A stretch of 23,339 bases of DNA from Clostridiales bacterium (GTDB lineage Bacteria > Bacillota > Clostridia > Lachnospirales > WQUN01): contig JAITPB010000101.1 in assembly GCA_031289625.1 (NCBI GenBank), positions 1-23,339 on the forward strand, read 5' to 3'. The translations under genes and the position numbers were made by a program. The notes under the pieces are model-generated. The model worked only from the letters and a program-made list of their open reading frames with translations. It did no database searches and had not been told where the DNA came from. Shown here one piece after another: positions 1 through 7,415 of this stretch. Positions within the stretch are counted from its first letter, which is position 1. The number at the start of each line of letters is the position of its first letter.

Positions 1-246
1 AAAATATTTCATCATTTTCTCTGTGATGTCGTAATCGGATATAACGCCTTCCCGAAGGGGTCTGATGGCCACGATGTTGCCCGGCGTCCGTCCAATCATG
101 CTGCGGGCGTCCGCGCCGACCGCGAGGATGGAATTAGAATTTTTGTCAATGGCAACTACGGAAGGTTCTTGCAAAACGATGCCTTCGCCCTTTATATAAA
201 CCAGGATGGTGGCTGTCCCCAAATCGATGCCGATGTCAGTACCCAT
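1..246 (-). CDS. mreB: MreB/Mbl-type rod-shape actin homologue, N-terminal part (runs off the left edge)
   Basis: Bacterial actin that forms membrane-bound filaments and directs the lateral-wall synthesis machinery. Only the first 82 codons are in the window. They begin MGTDIGIDLGTATILVYIKG, with the actin-type phosphate-1 loop (GIDLGTAT), followed by the family block EPSVVAID and then MIGRTPGNIVAIRPL. The ATG at 246 has an AGGAG about 8 nt upstream, and an upstream promoter is visible. This is a second paralogue: a complete mreB lies at 10106 on the other strand within the mreBCD operon. This stand-alone copy could be called mreB or mbl; the N-terminus alone does not decide, and function beyond the family level is inference. 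Confidence 0.9.
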   Translation of the reverse strand, partial: MGTDIGIDLGTATILVYIKGEGIVLQEPSVVAIDKNSNSILAVGADARSMIGRTPGNIVAIRPLREGVISDYDITEKMMKYF

Positions 247-335
247 TTTTGATCAGTCTCCTTTTTCTCTCTATCGGCCCATGTCGGAAAGATTAAAAAA
301 AACAATCGAAAAAAATCGAATCTTTTCTTTTAACT

Positions 336-363
336 ATTATAACCAATGATTCAAAATTGTAAA
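336..363 (-). promoter_or_regulatory. Sigma-A-type promoter for the left-edge mreB/mbl gene
   Basis: Reading leftward, a -35 TTTACA (358-363) and a -10 TATAAT (336-341) are separated by 16 bp. The promoter lies between the end of the ZIP gene and the mreB/mbl start at 246, so that gene has its own promoter and a leader of roughly 80 nt. Confidence 0.65.
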
Positions 364-390
364 TACTCTAGCGCTTCGGTAAAAAAATAT

Positions 391-1104
391 TTACAGCTTC
401 GCGGTCATCCATATGCCGCAGACAAAACCGATCATCGCGCCCACGGCGGACAGACGGCCCCGCCACAGATCATGCGATTCCGGCAGAATTTCACCGCAGG
501 TAATATACAGCATGACGCCGCCGGAAAACCCCAGGCAGGCGTTGACAAACTGGCTGGATAAATCACAGAGCCATCCGCCCGCGAAAGCCCCCAGACCCAT
601 GGGCAGCGCCAGCAAAAACGGCAGCAGTAAAATTTTCGCCGTGGAAACGCCCGCTTGCCGCATGGGCAGCGTCACCGCCAAGGATTCGGGCAGACAGTGT
701 ATGCCGATCATCAAGGCCAGAGAGAGCCCGGCGGGCGTGGACGCGCGCAGAACAGCGCCCAGAGCCAGCCCTTCCGGAAGGTGATGCACGGAAAGGCCGA
801 GTGCAAGCAAAAGGCTTGCCTTGCGCCAGTGACTCAGTTGGTTCATCCGGCCCTCCATCCAGGCGGACAGCGCGACGCCCGCCAGAACCGCCGCGATACC
901 ATAATAGAGGTTCCCTTGCGCCAAAGGCGCCGGCAGTATTTCAAAACAGACAAAGGCAATCAGCAGGCCCGCCGTAAACCCCATCAAACATCCTTGCAGC
1001 CGGTTGCTCTGCTCCTTCGCGGCGGCCGTAGACAGACATCCCAAAAAATGTCCTGCCCACGCCGCTACGTACCCCACAAATCCAATCCAGGCGTAAAGCG
1101 GCAT
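391..1104 (-). CDS. ZIP family divalent metal transporter
   Basis: Predicted inner-membrane importer of zinc or another divalent metal (ZIP family, ZupT/GufA-like), 237 residues, the usual length for short bacterial members. It is almost entirely hydrophobic with about eight membrane segments. The two metal-site motifs are visible: HHLPEG at residues 107-112 and HCLPES at 136-141. A third acidic motif, GEILPE, is at 204-209. The ATG at 1104 is chosen because GGAGGA lies 7-8 nt upstream; the open frame continues to 1305, but that extension is basic, lacks family similarity and crosses the intergenic region. The gene diverges from the iscR-like regulator, and an inverted repeat lies just upstream. 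Metal specificity cannot be told from sequence. Confidence 0.88.
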   Translation of the reverse strand: MPLYAWIGFVGYVAAWAGHFLGCLSTAAAKEQSNRLQGCLMGFTAGLLIAFVCFEILPAPLAQGNLYYGIAAVLAGVALSAWMEGRMNQLSHWRKASLLLALGLSVHHLPEGLALGAVLRASTPAGLSLALMIGIHCLPESLAVTLPMRQAGVSTAKILLLPFLLALPMGLGAFAGGWLCDLSSQFVNACLGFSGGVMLYITCGEILPESHDLWRGRLSAVGAMIGFVCGIWMTAKL

Positions 1105-1127
1105 TGTTGTCTCCTCCAAGCCATTAC

Positions 1128-1149
1128 ATTTGTAACAATATATACAAAT
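1128..1149 (-). promoter_or_regulatory. Inverted repeat upstream of the ZIP gene, candidate metalloregulator operator
   Basis: ATTTGTA (1128-1134) and TACAAAT (1143-1149) form a perfect 7-bp inverted repeat with an 8-nt AT-rich spacer, 24 nt upstream of the ZIP start codon. On the minus strand it overlaps a possible -10 (TATATT). Position and symmetry suit a dimeric repressor. Which family binds it (Fur/Zur-like, ArsR-like or other) is not determined. Confidence 0.4.
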
Positions 1150-1178
1150 CTTTGGGCAAAAATTCACGATATCCCCTC

Positions 1179-1207
1179 TTGACAATCGAATTGAAGGGTG
1201 ATATTCT
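1179..1207 (+). promoter_or_regulatory. Promoter of the iscR-like/iscS/iscU/mnmA operon
   Basis: A perfect -35 TTGACA (1179-1184) and a -10 TATTCT (1202-1207) are separated by exactly 17 bp. Transcription would start near 1213-1216, immediately before the palindrome at 1221-1235. Confidence 0.8.
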
Positions 1208-1220
1208 TTTCTGAAATAAA

Positions 1221-1235
1221 ACCAACTAAGTCGGT
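1221..1235 (+). promoter_or_regulatory. Palindromic operator-like site, probable Rrf2/IscR autoregulatory site
   Basis: The 15-bp sequence ACCAACTAAGTCGGT has the symmetry ACCnACT-n-AGTnGGT, with six of seven arm pairs matching. It begins about 14 bp downstream of the -10, at the expected start of transcription, where a bound repressor would block initiation. Rrf2-family regulators of Fe-S or cysteine genes commonly repress their own operon. Assigning the site to the adjacent regulator is inference. Confidence 0.5.
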
Positions 1236-1261
1236 AAAGATTCAAAAGTGGAGGCGCCGCT

Positions 1262-1714
1262 ATGAAAATTTCCACAAAAGGACGGTATGGGCTGCGAGCG
1301 CTCATTGATATAGCGGCTCATGAAGATGAAAAATGCGTCACTCTGGGCAGTATTGCGGCGCGCCAGGGCATTTCCGTCAATTACCTGGAGCAGTTGATTG
1401 CCCTCCTGAAAAAAGCGGGCTTGGTCAAAAGCGTCCGCGGCCCGCAAGGGGGATACAGTTTAGACAAACCCGCCGGGGATATTTCAGTGGCGTACATCCT
1501 GCGCATTTTGGAGGGGCCCTTTTATCCGGCGGACTGTTTATCCAGCAGCGGTGAAAAAAATACCTGCGGGACTGCAAGCTGTGAGAACTGCGTAACGAAA
1601 CCGGTATGGGAAAAACTCTACAACAGCGTCAACAACGCGCTGGAAGCATTCACGCTGTCCGATTTGGCCGAAGATTACCGGCAGGCGGCGGAGGACGTCA
1701 TAAAGGAGACTTGA
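1262..1714 (+). CDS. iscR: Rrf2 family transcriptional regulator (IscR-like)
   Basis: DNA-binding regulator of 150 residues, the usual Rrf2 length. The N-terminus MKISTKGRYGLRALIDIA and the winged-helix segment GISVNYLEQLIALLKKAGLV followed by SVRGPQGGY are the family signature. Four cysteines lie in the C-terminal half (C92, C102, C107, C110), where IscR proteins hold a [2Fe-2S] cluster, so cluster sensing is plausible. It is the first gene of an operon with iscS 2 nt downstream, then iscU and mnmA, the typical setting for an Fe-S-responsive repressor of its own operon. CymR, the cysteine-metabolism relative, is the alternative name; the cysteine cluster favours IscR. The ATG at 1262 is preceded by GGAG (1251-1254). 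Confidence 0.88.
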   Translation: MKISTKGRYGLRALIDIAAHEDEKCVTLGSIAARQGISVNYLEQLIALLKKAGLVKSVRGPQGGYSLDKPAGDISVAYILRILEGPFYPADCLSSSGEKNTCGTASCENCVTKPVWEKLYNSVNNALEAFTLSDLAEDYRQAAEDVIKET

Positions 1715-1716
1715 GC

Positions 1717-2898
1717 ATGGATAAAATCTATTTTGATCACGCGGCGACGACGCCGATCCGTCCGGAAGTGCTGGAAGCCATGATGCCATTTTTAGGAGAT
1801 TCTTTTGGAAATCCTTCCAGCATTTATGAGATTGCGCGTACCAGCAAAAAAGCGATTGAAAAAGCGCGGGATCAGACAGCGGCCGCGCTCGGCGCGGATC
1901 CCTCTGAGATTTATTTTACCGGCAGCGGCACCGAGGCGGACAACTGGGCCATCCGCGGCGCGGCAGAGCTTCGATCCGGCAAAGGCAATCATATCATTAC
2001 CACCGCCATAGAGCACCACGCGGTGCTGCACACATGCCAATATTTAGAGAAAAAGGGATTTGAAGTTACGTATCTGCCCGTAGACGAAGAGGGAATCATC
2101 TGCTTAGAGGATTTGGAAAAAGCCATACGGCCTTCCACCATTCTGATCACCGTGATGACCGCCAACAATGAAATCGGCGCGCTGCAGCCGATCGAAGAGA
2201 TCAGCGCCATCGCCAGTTCGCGCCGGATTCTCTTTCACACCGACGCCGTACAGGCTGTGGGTCACATTCCTATCAACGTCAAACAGCCGGGTATCGATCT
2301 GCTTTCCCTTTCCGCGCACAAGCTCTACGGCCCCAAAGGCGTGGGCGCGTTGTATATGCGAAAAGGCGTTGCTTTAAAATCGTTTATTCACGGAGGCGGG
2401 CAGGAGCGCAACCGCCGCGCAGGTACGGAAAACGTAGCCGGCGTGGTGGCTCTGGGCAAAGCGATCGAACTCTGCGTATCGGAAATCGAAGGGGAAGCGG
2501 CCAGGCTCACGGCGATCCGGAACCAGATCATTGACGGCGCTCTATCGGCGGTTCCGCATACGCGCCTGAACGGATCGCGGGATAAACGCCTCCACAACAA
2601 TGTAAACATTTCCTTTGACTTTATTGAGGGAGAGTCGCTTTTGCTGCTGCTGGATATGAAAGGAATTTTCGCGTCCAGCGGATCGGCGTGCACGTCCGGG
2701 TCTTTGGATCCCTCACATGTGCTGCTGGCGATAGGCCTGCCGCACGAAAAAGCGCATGGATCCCTGCGCATCACCTTGGGCCGTTCCAACACGAGCGAAC
2801 AGGCCGCGTATTTTTTGGGGGAATTGCCAGCCATTGTGCAGCGGCTGCGGGATATGTCTCCGCTGTATGAGGATTTTATTAAAAAGAATAGGAGTTGA
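1717..2898 (+). CDS. iscS: Cysteine desulfurase (NifS/IscS type)
   Basis: PLP enzyme that converts cysteine to alanine and leaves a persulfide sulfur for Fe-S cluster assembly and tRNA thiolation; 393 residues, normal for the family. It starts IYFDHAATTPIRPEVLEAM. The catalytic histidine lies in the doublet at 100-101, the PLP lysine is K202 in SLSAHKLYGPKG, and the persulfide cysteine is C325 in SSGSACTSGSLDPSHVL. The short loop around this cysteine places it in the NifS-like group I. The ATG at 1717 lies 2 nt after the regulator's stop, with AGGAG upstream; the frame stays open upstream of 1717 only inside the regulator gene. IscU and MnmA, the likely sulfur acceptors, follow directly. Confidence 0.95.
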   Translation: MDKIYFDHAATTPIRPEVLEAMMPFLGDSFGNPSSIYEIARTSKKAIEKARDQTAAALGADPSEIYFTGSGTEADNWAIRGAAELRSGKGNHIITTAIEHHAVLHTCQYLEKKGFEVTYLPVDEEGIICLEDLEKAIRPSTILITVMTANNEIGALQPIEEISAIASSRRILFHTDAVQAVGHIPINVKQPGIDLLSLSAHKLYGPKGVGALYMRKGVALKSFIHGGGQERNRRAGTENVAGVVALGKAIELCVSEIEGEAARLTAIRNQIIDGALSAVPHTRLNGSRDKRLHNNVNISFDFIEGESLLLLLDMKGIFASSGSACTSGSLDPSHVLLAIGLPHEKAHGSLRITLGRSNTSEQAAYFLGELPAIVQRLRDMSPLYEDFIKKNRS

Positions 2899-2903
2899 GC
2901 GCC

Positions 2904-3344
2904 ATGCTGTACAGCGAAAAAGTGATGGATCATTTTATGAACCCGCGCAACGTAGGCGAGATAGAGGACCCCGACGGCGTGGGAACCGTAGGCAATATCA
3001 AATGCGGTGATATCATGAAAGTTTATTTGAAAATTACGGATAACGGCGTTGTGGAAGACGCTAAATTCAAGACATTCGGCTGCGGCGCGGCTGTGGCGAC
3101 GTCCAGCATGGCCACGGAAATGATCAAAGGGAAGACAGTCGGCGACGCCCTGCAGATCACCAATAAAGCGGTCATGGAAGCGCTGGACGGCCTGCCGCCC
3201 ATAAAAGTGCACTGCTCCTGCTTGGCGGAGGAAGCGCTCCACGCCGCGCTCTGGGATTACGCGCAGAAAAACCACATCGTCATTGAAGGCTTGCGCGAGC
3301 CGGTCAATGACGTCAGCGAGCATGAGGAACTTTACGCGCATTGA
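2904..3344 (+). CDS. iscU: Fe-S cluster assembly scaffold IscU (NifU-like N-terminal type)
   Basis: Scaffold on which Fe-S clusters are built from IscS-derived sulfur; 146 residues. The conserved ligands are all present: C34 in NIKCGD with the adjacent D36, C60 in FGCGAAVATSS, and the C104/C106 pair in KVHCSCLAEEA. The ATG at 2904 has AGGAG 9 nt upstream; a TTG at 2895 is in frame but would overlap the iscS stop and has no properly spaced ribosome site. The HCSC form, with a cysteine before the third ligand, is common in clostridial IscU. It sits in operon with iscS and mnmA. Confidence 0.94.
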   Translation: MLYSEKVMDHFMNPRNVGEIEDPDGVGTVGNIKCGDIMKVYLKITDNGVVEDAKFKTFGCGAAVATSSMATEMIKGKTVGDALQITNKAVMEALDGLPPIKVHCSCLAEEALHAALWDYAQKNHIVIEGLREPVNDVSEHEELYAH

Positions 3345-3348
3345 TGCG

Positions 3349-4470
3349 ATGTCAAAAAAAAAAGTGGTAGTGGGCATGTCAGGCGGCGTTGATAGTTCAG
3401 TGGCCGCCTGGCTTCTTTTAGAGCAAGGCTATGAAGTCGTCGGCGTCACCATGCAAGTCTGGCCGGACGTCCGTCCGGACGTCCGGCCGGATGAATATCC
3501 GGATGATCAGCCGGACGGCGGGTGCTGCGGGCTGTCCGCCGTCGAGGACGCCAGACGGGTGGCGGATTGCCTGGGCATACCCTATTATGTATTGAATTTC
3601 AAACGTGTTTTCCAGCGCTATGTGATAGAAGATTTTATTCGCGCGTATACGCGGGGCCTTACCCCGAACCCATGCATCGCCTGTAACCGTTACGTTAAGT
3701 GGGAATCCCTTTTGAACAAAGCCATGCAGCTGGGCGCGGACTACATCGCCACCGGCCATTACGCGCGCGTCGTCCGGCATCCGCGGACCAACCGCCTCTG
3801 CTTGCGCGTCTCGGCCACACAGGAAAAAGATCAGACTTACGCCCTCTATTCTTTGACGCAGGAGCAGCTTGCCAGAACGCTGACGCCGGCGGGCGATTAT
3901 ACGAAAACAGAAATCCGTGCGCTGGCGGAACGGCTTGAGCTGCCGGTCGCGCATAAGCCGGACAGCCAGGAAATTTGTTTTGTCCCGGATGGGGATTATG
4001 CCGCGTTTATCCGGGACAATACGGACGCCCCTATGGAGCCGGGCGATTTTCTCAGTGCGGACGGTCAGGTATTGGGCAGGCATAAAGGTTTGATTCATTA
4101 TACGGTGGGGCAGAGGAAGGGGCTGGGTTCTTTCGGGAAGCGCATGTATGTGAAACGGCTGGATCGGGATCGCAACGCGGTGGTGCTGGCGGAGGAAAAT
4201 CAGATTTTTGAGCGGGAACTGCTGGCGGGAGATGTCCGCTGGATGGCTTTTGAGCCTTTTGCGGGAGAAGAAGCGCTTTTGGGTAAGATCCGGTACGGCT
4301 CTCAAGCGGCGGACTGTCAGATCCGCCTGGAAGGGACAAATATCCGCTGCCGTTTCAGGACGGCGCAAAGGGCCGTAACCCCGGGACAGGCAGCGGTGTT
4401 TTATGATGGGGAATATCTGGCGTGCGGCGGAACCATTCTGCCTACCGATGCAGGTATAAAACCGTCATGA
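3349..4470 (+). CDS. mnmA: tRNA-specific 2-thiouridylase MnmA (TrmU)
   Basis: Forms 2-thiouridine at wobble U34 of Glu, Gln and Lys tRNAs, using ATP and sulfur relayed from IscS; 373 residues. The PP-loop GMSGGVDSS is at 9-17, the catalytic cysteine C109 is in NPCIACNRYVKW, and the persulfide cysteine C210 is in SQEICFVPDGDYAAF. The ATG at 3349 is taken because MSKKKVVVGMSGG is a normal family N-terminus; the frame is open upstream to 3283 but that part overlaps iscU. There is no strong ribosome site, so translation is probably coupled to iscU, whose stop is 4 nt upstream. An unusual insert of PDxx tetrapeptides (about residues 39-56) sits between the first strands and the GCCG segment. The 3' end overlaps the convergent gene by 29 nt. 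Confidence 0.93.
   Translation: MSKKKVVVGMSGGVDSSVAAWLLLEQGYEVVGVTMQVWPDVRPDVRPDEYPDDQPDGGCCGLSAVEDARRVADCLGIPYYVLNFKRVFQRYVIEDFIRAYTRGLTPNPCIACNRYVKWESLLNKAMQLGADYIATGHYARVVRHPRTNRLCLRVSATQEKDQTYALYSLTQEQLARTLTPAGDYTKTEIRALAERLELPVAHKPDSQEICFVPDGDYAAFIRDNTDAPMEPGDFLSADGQVLGRHKGLIHYTVGQRKGLGSFGKRMYVKRLDRDRNAVVLAEENQIFERELLAGDVRWMAFEPFAGEEALLGKIRYGSQAADCQIRLEGTNIRCRFRTAQRAVTPGQAAVFYDGEYLACGGTILPTDAGIKPS
3463..3522 (+). repeat. 12-bp in-frame tandem repeat inside mnmA
   Basis: Five consecutive 12-nt units each begin CCGGA (starts 3463, 3475, 3487, 3499, 3511). The first two units differ at one base; later ones diverge after the first five or six bases. They encode PDVR-PDVR-PDEY-PDDQ-PDGG. Length changes in whole units would keep the reading frame. 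Confidence 0.85.
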
Positions 4471-4765
4471 GCGTCAGACAGCCCACCAGCAGGATAATGT
4501 TTAAAAAGACGTTAAAGCGCCGGCGTTTGGGCCGTCTGGCCTGAGCGCCTTTCAGCGCGTTTAAATCCGCCGACACGGCTTGCGCGGCGTTTGTTCTGGA
4601 TCCGCGGACTTTATGAGCCAAATATTGATTGATCACTTTTTCCGCTTCCAGGACAAAATCCATAGGCATTTTGCAGTCGGGTATATTTTTTTTGACGATA
4701 AAAATCGCCTGTTCATACCACTCGGAGCTGTCTCCATTGATTAAAATAACCCTGTTGGGTTCCAC
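4442..4765 (-). CDS. Small conserved-looking protein with C-terminal membrane anchor, function unknown
   Basis: 107 residues. The first half, with the segments RVILINGDSSEWYEQAIFIV and MPMDFVLEAEKVINQYL, resembles small uncharacterised clostridial proteins; I cannot name a function. The middle is polar and basic (ARRPKRRR), followed by one hydrophobic helix, FLNIILLVGCLTLMTVLYL, ending in HR. This predicts a tail-anchored protein with its N-terminal domain in the cytoplasm. The GTG start at 4765 is set by a consensus GGAGGTGA about 10 nt upstream. It lies downstream of spoIIE on the same strand (77-nt gap) and converges on mnmA. A link to sporulation is only suggested by position. Confidence 0.72.
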   Translation of the reverse strand: MEPNRVILINGDSSEWYEQAIFIVKKNIPDCKMPMDFVLEAEKVINQYLAHKVRGSRTNAAQAVSADLNALKGAQARRPKRRRFNVFLNIILLVGCLTLMTVLYLHR

Positions 4766-4842
4766 TGGGTTCGTTCACCTCCAAAAAACGTATAAGAAAA
4801 TCTTGTTTGAATCATTTACATTTTTTGGTTATTTTAAACCTA

Positions 4843-7200
4843 TTATTTTTCCCAGACCCGAGCCGCGAGTACGGTCATGTCGTCCTGCACAAAGCCTTCG
4901 GAAAGACGCTGGGCTTCAAACAATATGTAGTCGGCGATATCCTGCGGGTTGACGAACCGGCACTCGCGCAGGGCGTTCGCGATCCAGTCCTCTTTATCCC
5001 CATATGTCTCCGTGATGTCCAGCAGGCCGTCCGTCACCATCAGAATGATGTCGTTGGAATTGAGTCTTTTGCGTGAAATTTCCATGTCCACGTCTTTTAA
5101 CATGCCGATGGGCAAGGACGTGGAGCGTATCACAAACACTTTGCCGTCCCGCAGAAGAAACGTCGCGGCGGCGCCGATTTTGATAAATTCAGCCTCGCCT
5201 CTATACAAATCCATCGAGCAGATATCCAGCGTCGCGAACGATTCCTCTCCGTTTCGGAGTACCAGGACGGAATTGATGATCTTGAGCGCAAGCGTCTTAT
5301 CAAACCCAGACTCAATAAAACTTTCCAGCAAATCCACGGTCGCCGCGCTTTCCTCCCGCGCTTTGCGCCCAGCGCCCATACCGTCGGACAGCGCCAGAAG
5401 GCATTCCCCATTTTTCAGTTCCATGAACGAATAGCTGTCGCCGGATTCCCCTTTCCGGCCTTTGGCCAGGCGCGCCACGCCGCAGGACACGCGCAGCTTT
5501 TTCTCCTCCAGGAATTTGGTCACATACCTCTCGCCTTTTTCTTCCTCGTCGAGCTGCATCCTGCGCTGGAGCGCACCGTTTAGCGCGCGCAAAACGGTGC
5601 GGTTCCAGCGTCTTTTGTCATAATAAAACTTGTGGCTGATGCTGACTTCGTATTTGCCTTCCTTATTTTCCAAAACGATTACGCGATCTACCTCAATTTT
5701 GTTTTTGCTGAGCGCCGTCAGAACTTTTTCTTCCAGATCCTCTTTAAAACGCATGGACGCTTCCATATCTTCCGCCAGGCTTTTTACAATGCCGGCGACA
5801 CTGACCAATTGCTGGCTCACCAAATCTCTGCTTTCGGCGATGTTCTTTTTCCAATTCAAGTTGGTTTTATAGATTTCAAACAGCCGGTTGATGTTCTCTA
5901 TGAACTTATCCGTCTCAACGCATTGGTTCAAAAATTCTTCCGGAACGTCCTCCATCTCCAGCCAGCCTTTTTTTTCACATTGATCCAAAATGCCGTAGAC
6001 ATATTGATATGTAGCGTAAAAATTATCTTCCCAGCAATAGGGGCGTTTCGCGCACTGACTGCACACGCCGACGACCGCGTCGTCGATCAGCGCGCTGGCG
6101 TCCGTCTTGTCTAGGCCCGCGCGCCTTTGCAGCCTGTCAAAAGTACGCGCCAATTTTTCAAAAGATTCCGCAAACCCGATCAATTTTTCCGCGGCCATGC
6201 TTTTCATTTTAGCCAGATATTCTTCCGCGTTGCCCATGACGGGGTTGATTTGCGCCGTGACGTAAAAATTAAATTTACGCGGCGTCAGCAGGAAGCACAG
6301 CCCGGCCAGTATGAGGGAATACAGCGCCTCCCACGTCATGTGGCTGGCGTCGAGATAATAAAACGCGCCCGCGCCCAAAAGAGCAAACCCCAGGAGTATG
6401 CCGATTTTGCCCTGCCCTTTAAACAGGCCGCCCGCAAGCCCGGCCATCGCCAAAATCACCGGCGTGAAGATATTCCAAAAACCGGCGATGTGCAGCAGGA
6501 TACCCGTGAGCATCCCCGCCGCCGCGCCCACGGACGCGTCGCCCAAGTAAGCCGCCGTTAAAACAAAATAGAAACATAAGACATAGCGCAGCGACACAAC
6601 GCCGACGTAGATATCTGCGGCGCCCGCGATGATGCAGCCAAAGAGAACGGCCAGGCTGATCATTTCTTCATTGCTCAGCATGTTTTTCTTTTTGGCCGCC
6701 GTGAGAATCAAGGCGGCCTTTTTCAATACAAAGACCAGGCCAAACACCAAAGCGGATTCCATCATGGAAATAAAAACCAGATACAAGTCCAGCTTGTCCA
6801 GCCAGGAGGAAGCCAGCCCGCCTATCAGCGTGCAGATAGCGCCCGCTATGCCTTGGGCGAAACTTTTGAAATAAAGGCTCTTTTGTTTGATGAGATACTG
6901 CTGCACAAATAGATTGACGAGACAAAGCAGACTGACGCTGATGACATACCGGAGGAAATATATCCCGCTCAGTTTGGTGGCGGCGCCGATCAGCAGAAAC
7001 GCCGCGGTCGCGTAAAAAGAATGTCCGGTTCCAATCAGCGTGGCCAAAAACCCCACAGCGATCGGATCAATCTTGTCAAACAGAACGGCCCGTCCGATGA
7101 AGAACCCTAAAATGCTGACCACAAACCGCGCCGCGTCGCCCCTGGTCAATATGAACCGTCCCCTGGCATGGGCCGGAGTTTTTACCACTGTGTGATCCAT
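4843..7200 (-). CDS. spoIIE: Stage II sporulation protein E (PP2C-type Ser/Thr phosphatase)
   Basis: Membrane phosphatase that, in the forespore, dephosphorylates the anti-anti-sigma factor SpoIIAA and so activates sigma-F; it also acts at the polar septum with FtsZ. 785 residues. The N-terminal half to about residue 310 has around ten membrane segments, then a regulatory region with four cysteines (CSQCAKRPYCWEDNFY), then the PP2C domain. Metal-binding motifs are SDGMGAG (D606, close to Asp610 of B. subtilis SpoIIE) and the terminal DDMTVLAARVWEK. The ATG at 7200 has AGGAG 9 nt upstream. This gene is the strongest sign that the organism forms endospores. Confidence 0.95.
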   Translation of the reverse strand: MDHTVVKTPAHARGRFILTRGDAARFVVSILGFFIGRAVLFDKIDPIAVGFLATLIGTGHSFYATAAFLLIGAATKLSGIYFLRYVISVSLLCLVNLFVQQYLIKQKSLYFKSFAQGIAGAICTLIGGLASSWLDKLDLYLVFISMMESALVFGLVFVLKKAALILTAAKKKNMLSNEEMISLAVLFGCIIAGAADIYVGVVSLRYVLCFYFVLTAAYLGDASVGAAAGMLTGILLHIAGFWNIFTPVILAMAGLAGGLFKGQGKIGILLGFALLGAGAFYYLDASHMTWEALYSLILAGLCFLLTPRKFNFYVTAQINPVMGNAEEYLAKMKSMAAEKLIGFAESFEKLARTFDRLQRRAGLDKTDASALIDDAVVGVCSQCAKRPYCWEDNFYATYQYVYGILDQCEKKGWLEMEDVPEEFLNQCVETDKFIENINRLFEIYKTNLNWKKNIAESRDLVSQQLVSVAGIVKSLAEDMEASMRFKEDLEEKVLTALSKNKIEVDRVIVLENKEGKYEVSISHKFYYDKRRWNRTVLRALNGALQRRMQLDEEEKGERYVTKFLEEKKLRVSCGVARLAKGRKGESGDSYSFMELKNGECLLALSDGMGAGRKAREESAATVDLLESFIESGFDKTLALKIINSVLVLRNGEESFATLDICSMDLYRGEAEFIKIGAAATFLLRDGKVFVIRSTSLPIGMLKDVDMEISRKRLNSNDIILMVTDGLLDITETYGDKEDWIANALRECRFVNPQDIADYILFEAQRLSEGFVQDDMTVLAARVWEK

Positions 7201-7251
7201 CGCTTTTTCTCCTATAGAGGCCTACTGTTACAAACCTTCTGTTTACTCTCT

Positions 7252-7326
7252 ATTATAGAAAGGCGCGCGAGTGAGTTTTGTAATAATTTGGGAATCCGCT
7301 GAATTTTTTTTTTTAGAGAATCGACA
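7252..7326 (-). promoter_or_regulatory. Candidate spoIIE promoter, possibly Spo0A-dependent
   Basis: A perfect -10 TATAAT lies at 7252-7257 reading leftward. No -35 is found at 16-18 bp, but ATTACA (7279-7284) lies 21 bp away; the B. subtilis spoIIE promoter is also known for unusually wide spacing and Spo0A activation. A near-match to the 0A box, TGTCGAT (7320-7326), lies further upstream. The -10 is solid; the rest is tentative. Confidence 0.4.
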
Positions 7327-7415
7327 ATTTGTGAATTGGGAATTGGGATAACCCGCCAATAAACAGAGCATACTGAAAAAATTAAGAAAAAAATTTACGA
7401 AAGAAGGACCCGCTT

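Noticed and set aside
2388..3377. Long minus-strand open frame of 329 codons opposite iscS and iscU
   Set aside because: It is antisense to two clearly recognised genes, has no ribosome site or family motif, and has the Arg/His-rich look of a shadow frame.
3463..3522. CRISPR-like repeat
   Set aside because: The units are 12 bp, contiguous without spacers, and in frame within mnmA. No CRISPR array is seen anywhere in the window.
3418..4368. Minus-strand open frame of 316 codons opposite mnmA
   Set aside because: It is antisense to mnmA, with a basic shadow-type composition and no recognisable domain.
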